NCBI GenBank assembly: GCA_021799945.1
Contig: JAJYZK010000209.1
Span: forward strand, 1-6,035
DNA from: Acidobacteriota bacterium
GTDB taxonomy: Bacteria > Acidobacteriota > Terriglobia > Terriglobales > Acidobacteriaceae
Length of the DNA stretch: 6,035 bases
Direction of reading: 5' to 3'
The position numbers and the translations under genes are program-made. Shown here one piece after another: positions 5,517 through 6,035 of this stretch; the first letter of the stretch is position 1; every line of letters starts with the position of its first letter. The notes under the pieces are model-generated. The model was given only the letters and a program-made list of their open reading frames with translations. It had not been told where the DNA came from and ran no database searches.

Positions 5517-6035
5517 CTATTCGTCGGCATTCACGCTCCGGAAAAGATCGTTCAGGGCTTGCGCGGTCCGGCCCATCCCATAGCGGTTGACGAAGGCGCG
5601 CGCGCCATTTTCCGCCATGCGCCGCCGCTCCTCCTGCCCCATGCCGAGCCACCGCAGCATGGAGCGGTAGGTTCCCTCTGCGGTGTCCTCGTCGACCAGA
5701 CCCGCGCGATCCTGCAGGATATCGGGCGCGATGTTGATTTTCTCTGAGATCAGCACGGGCAGACGGCAGGCCAGCGCCTCCACCACCGCGACGCCGAAGT
5801 TCTCCTGGTGGGAGGGCAGCACGAAGGCCTCCGCGGCGCGGAAGGCCCCCCATTTCACCTCGCCTTCAATCATTCCGGTCCAATGCAGGCGGTGGTTCAG
5901 GCCCAGCGCCTGCGCCCGTTTTTCGAGGCCTGGGCGAAGGCCGCCTTCGTCCGGTCCGGCGATCACCAGGTCCAGATCCGGTTCCGCGGCGGCGATGCGG
6001 CTCCAGGCTTCGACCGCCAGGTCGCAGCCCTTTTT
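5517..6035 (-). CDS. GT4-type glycosyltransferase, C-terminal part (5' end beyond window)
   Basis: The frame is open from the right edge to a TAG at 5517-5519, giving the last 172 residues. The fragment begins with KKGCDLAVEAW, the conserved stretch opening the C-terminal nucleotide-sugar-binding domain of GT-B enzymes. VIAGPDEGG (24-32), HWTGMI (48-53) and the EX7E motif follow, the last with Glu78 and Glu86 of the fragment in HQENFGVAVVEA. EX7E is characteristic of retaining family 4 transferases, which move a sugar from a nucleotide donor to a growing glycan or lipid at the inner membrane face. The acceptor-binding N-terminal domain, probably about 200 residues, is off the window, as is the start codon. 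The in-frame GTG at 5966 lies inside the domain and is not a start. The dTDP-rhamnose genes nearby suggest polysaccharide synthesis, but the donor sugar is not known. Confidence 0.93.
   Translation of the reverse strand, partial: KKGCDLAVEAWSRIAAAEPDLDLVIAGPDEGGLRPGLEKRAQALGLNHRLHWTGMIEGEVKWGAFRAAEAFVLPSHQENFGVAVVEALACRLPVLISEKINIAPDILQDRAGLVDEDTAEGTYRSMLRWLGMGQEERRRMAENGARAFVNRYGMGRTAQALNDLFRSVNADE

Overview
The window is high-GC DNA (about two-thirds G+C by eye), densely coding, with bacterial gene structure. A Tat-exported family 2 glycoside hydrolase, a TTG start codon and dTDP-rhamnose genes point to a free-living Gram-negative heterotroph. Acidobacteriota-type soil bacteria fit, but this is a weak inference because no phylogenetic marker is present.

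Layout. Positions 1-2071 (minus strand) hold most of a secreted GH2 glycosidase whose C-terminus lies beyond the left edge. A 380-bp divergent intergenic region (2072-2451) follows. Then come two plus-strand genes for the last two steps of dTDP-L-rhamnose synthesis: rfbD/rmlD (2452-3336, reductase) and rfbC/rmlC (3547-4086, 3,5-epimerase), separated by 210 bp. After rfbC lie a GC-rich hairpin and a perfect 18-bp A/T-rich palindrome, then about 445 bp with no convincing gene. Next is a plus-strand C-C lyase of the isocitrate lyase/PEP mutase superfamily (4596-5477). It converges on the C-terminal part of a GT4-type glycosyltransferase (5517-6035, minus strand) that enters from the right edge.

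How the genes relate. RmlC and RmlD convert dTDP-4-keto-6-deoxyglucose to dTDP-L-rhamnose, the donor for surface polysaccharides. The nearby glycosyltransferase suggests a cell-envelope polysaccharide neighbourhood, but rfbA and rfbB are not in the window and the transferase is on the opposite strand. The GH2 enzyme is probably a separate exported polysaccharide-degrading function. The lyase has no evident link to its neighbours and no methylcitrate-cycle genes beside it.

I see no CRISPR array, tRNA, rRNA, transposase or recognisable new multi-gene system. The points most worth a second look are non-coding: the 18-bp palindrome, a nested inverted-repeat leader before the lyase, and a possible dispersed repeat upstream of the GH2 gene. 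The TTG start that creates the Tat signal is also notable, since automatic callers could misplace it.
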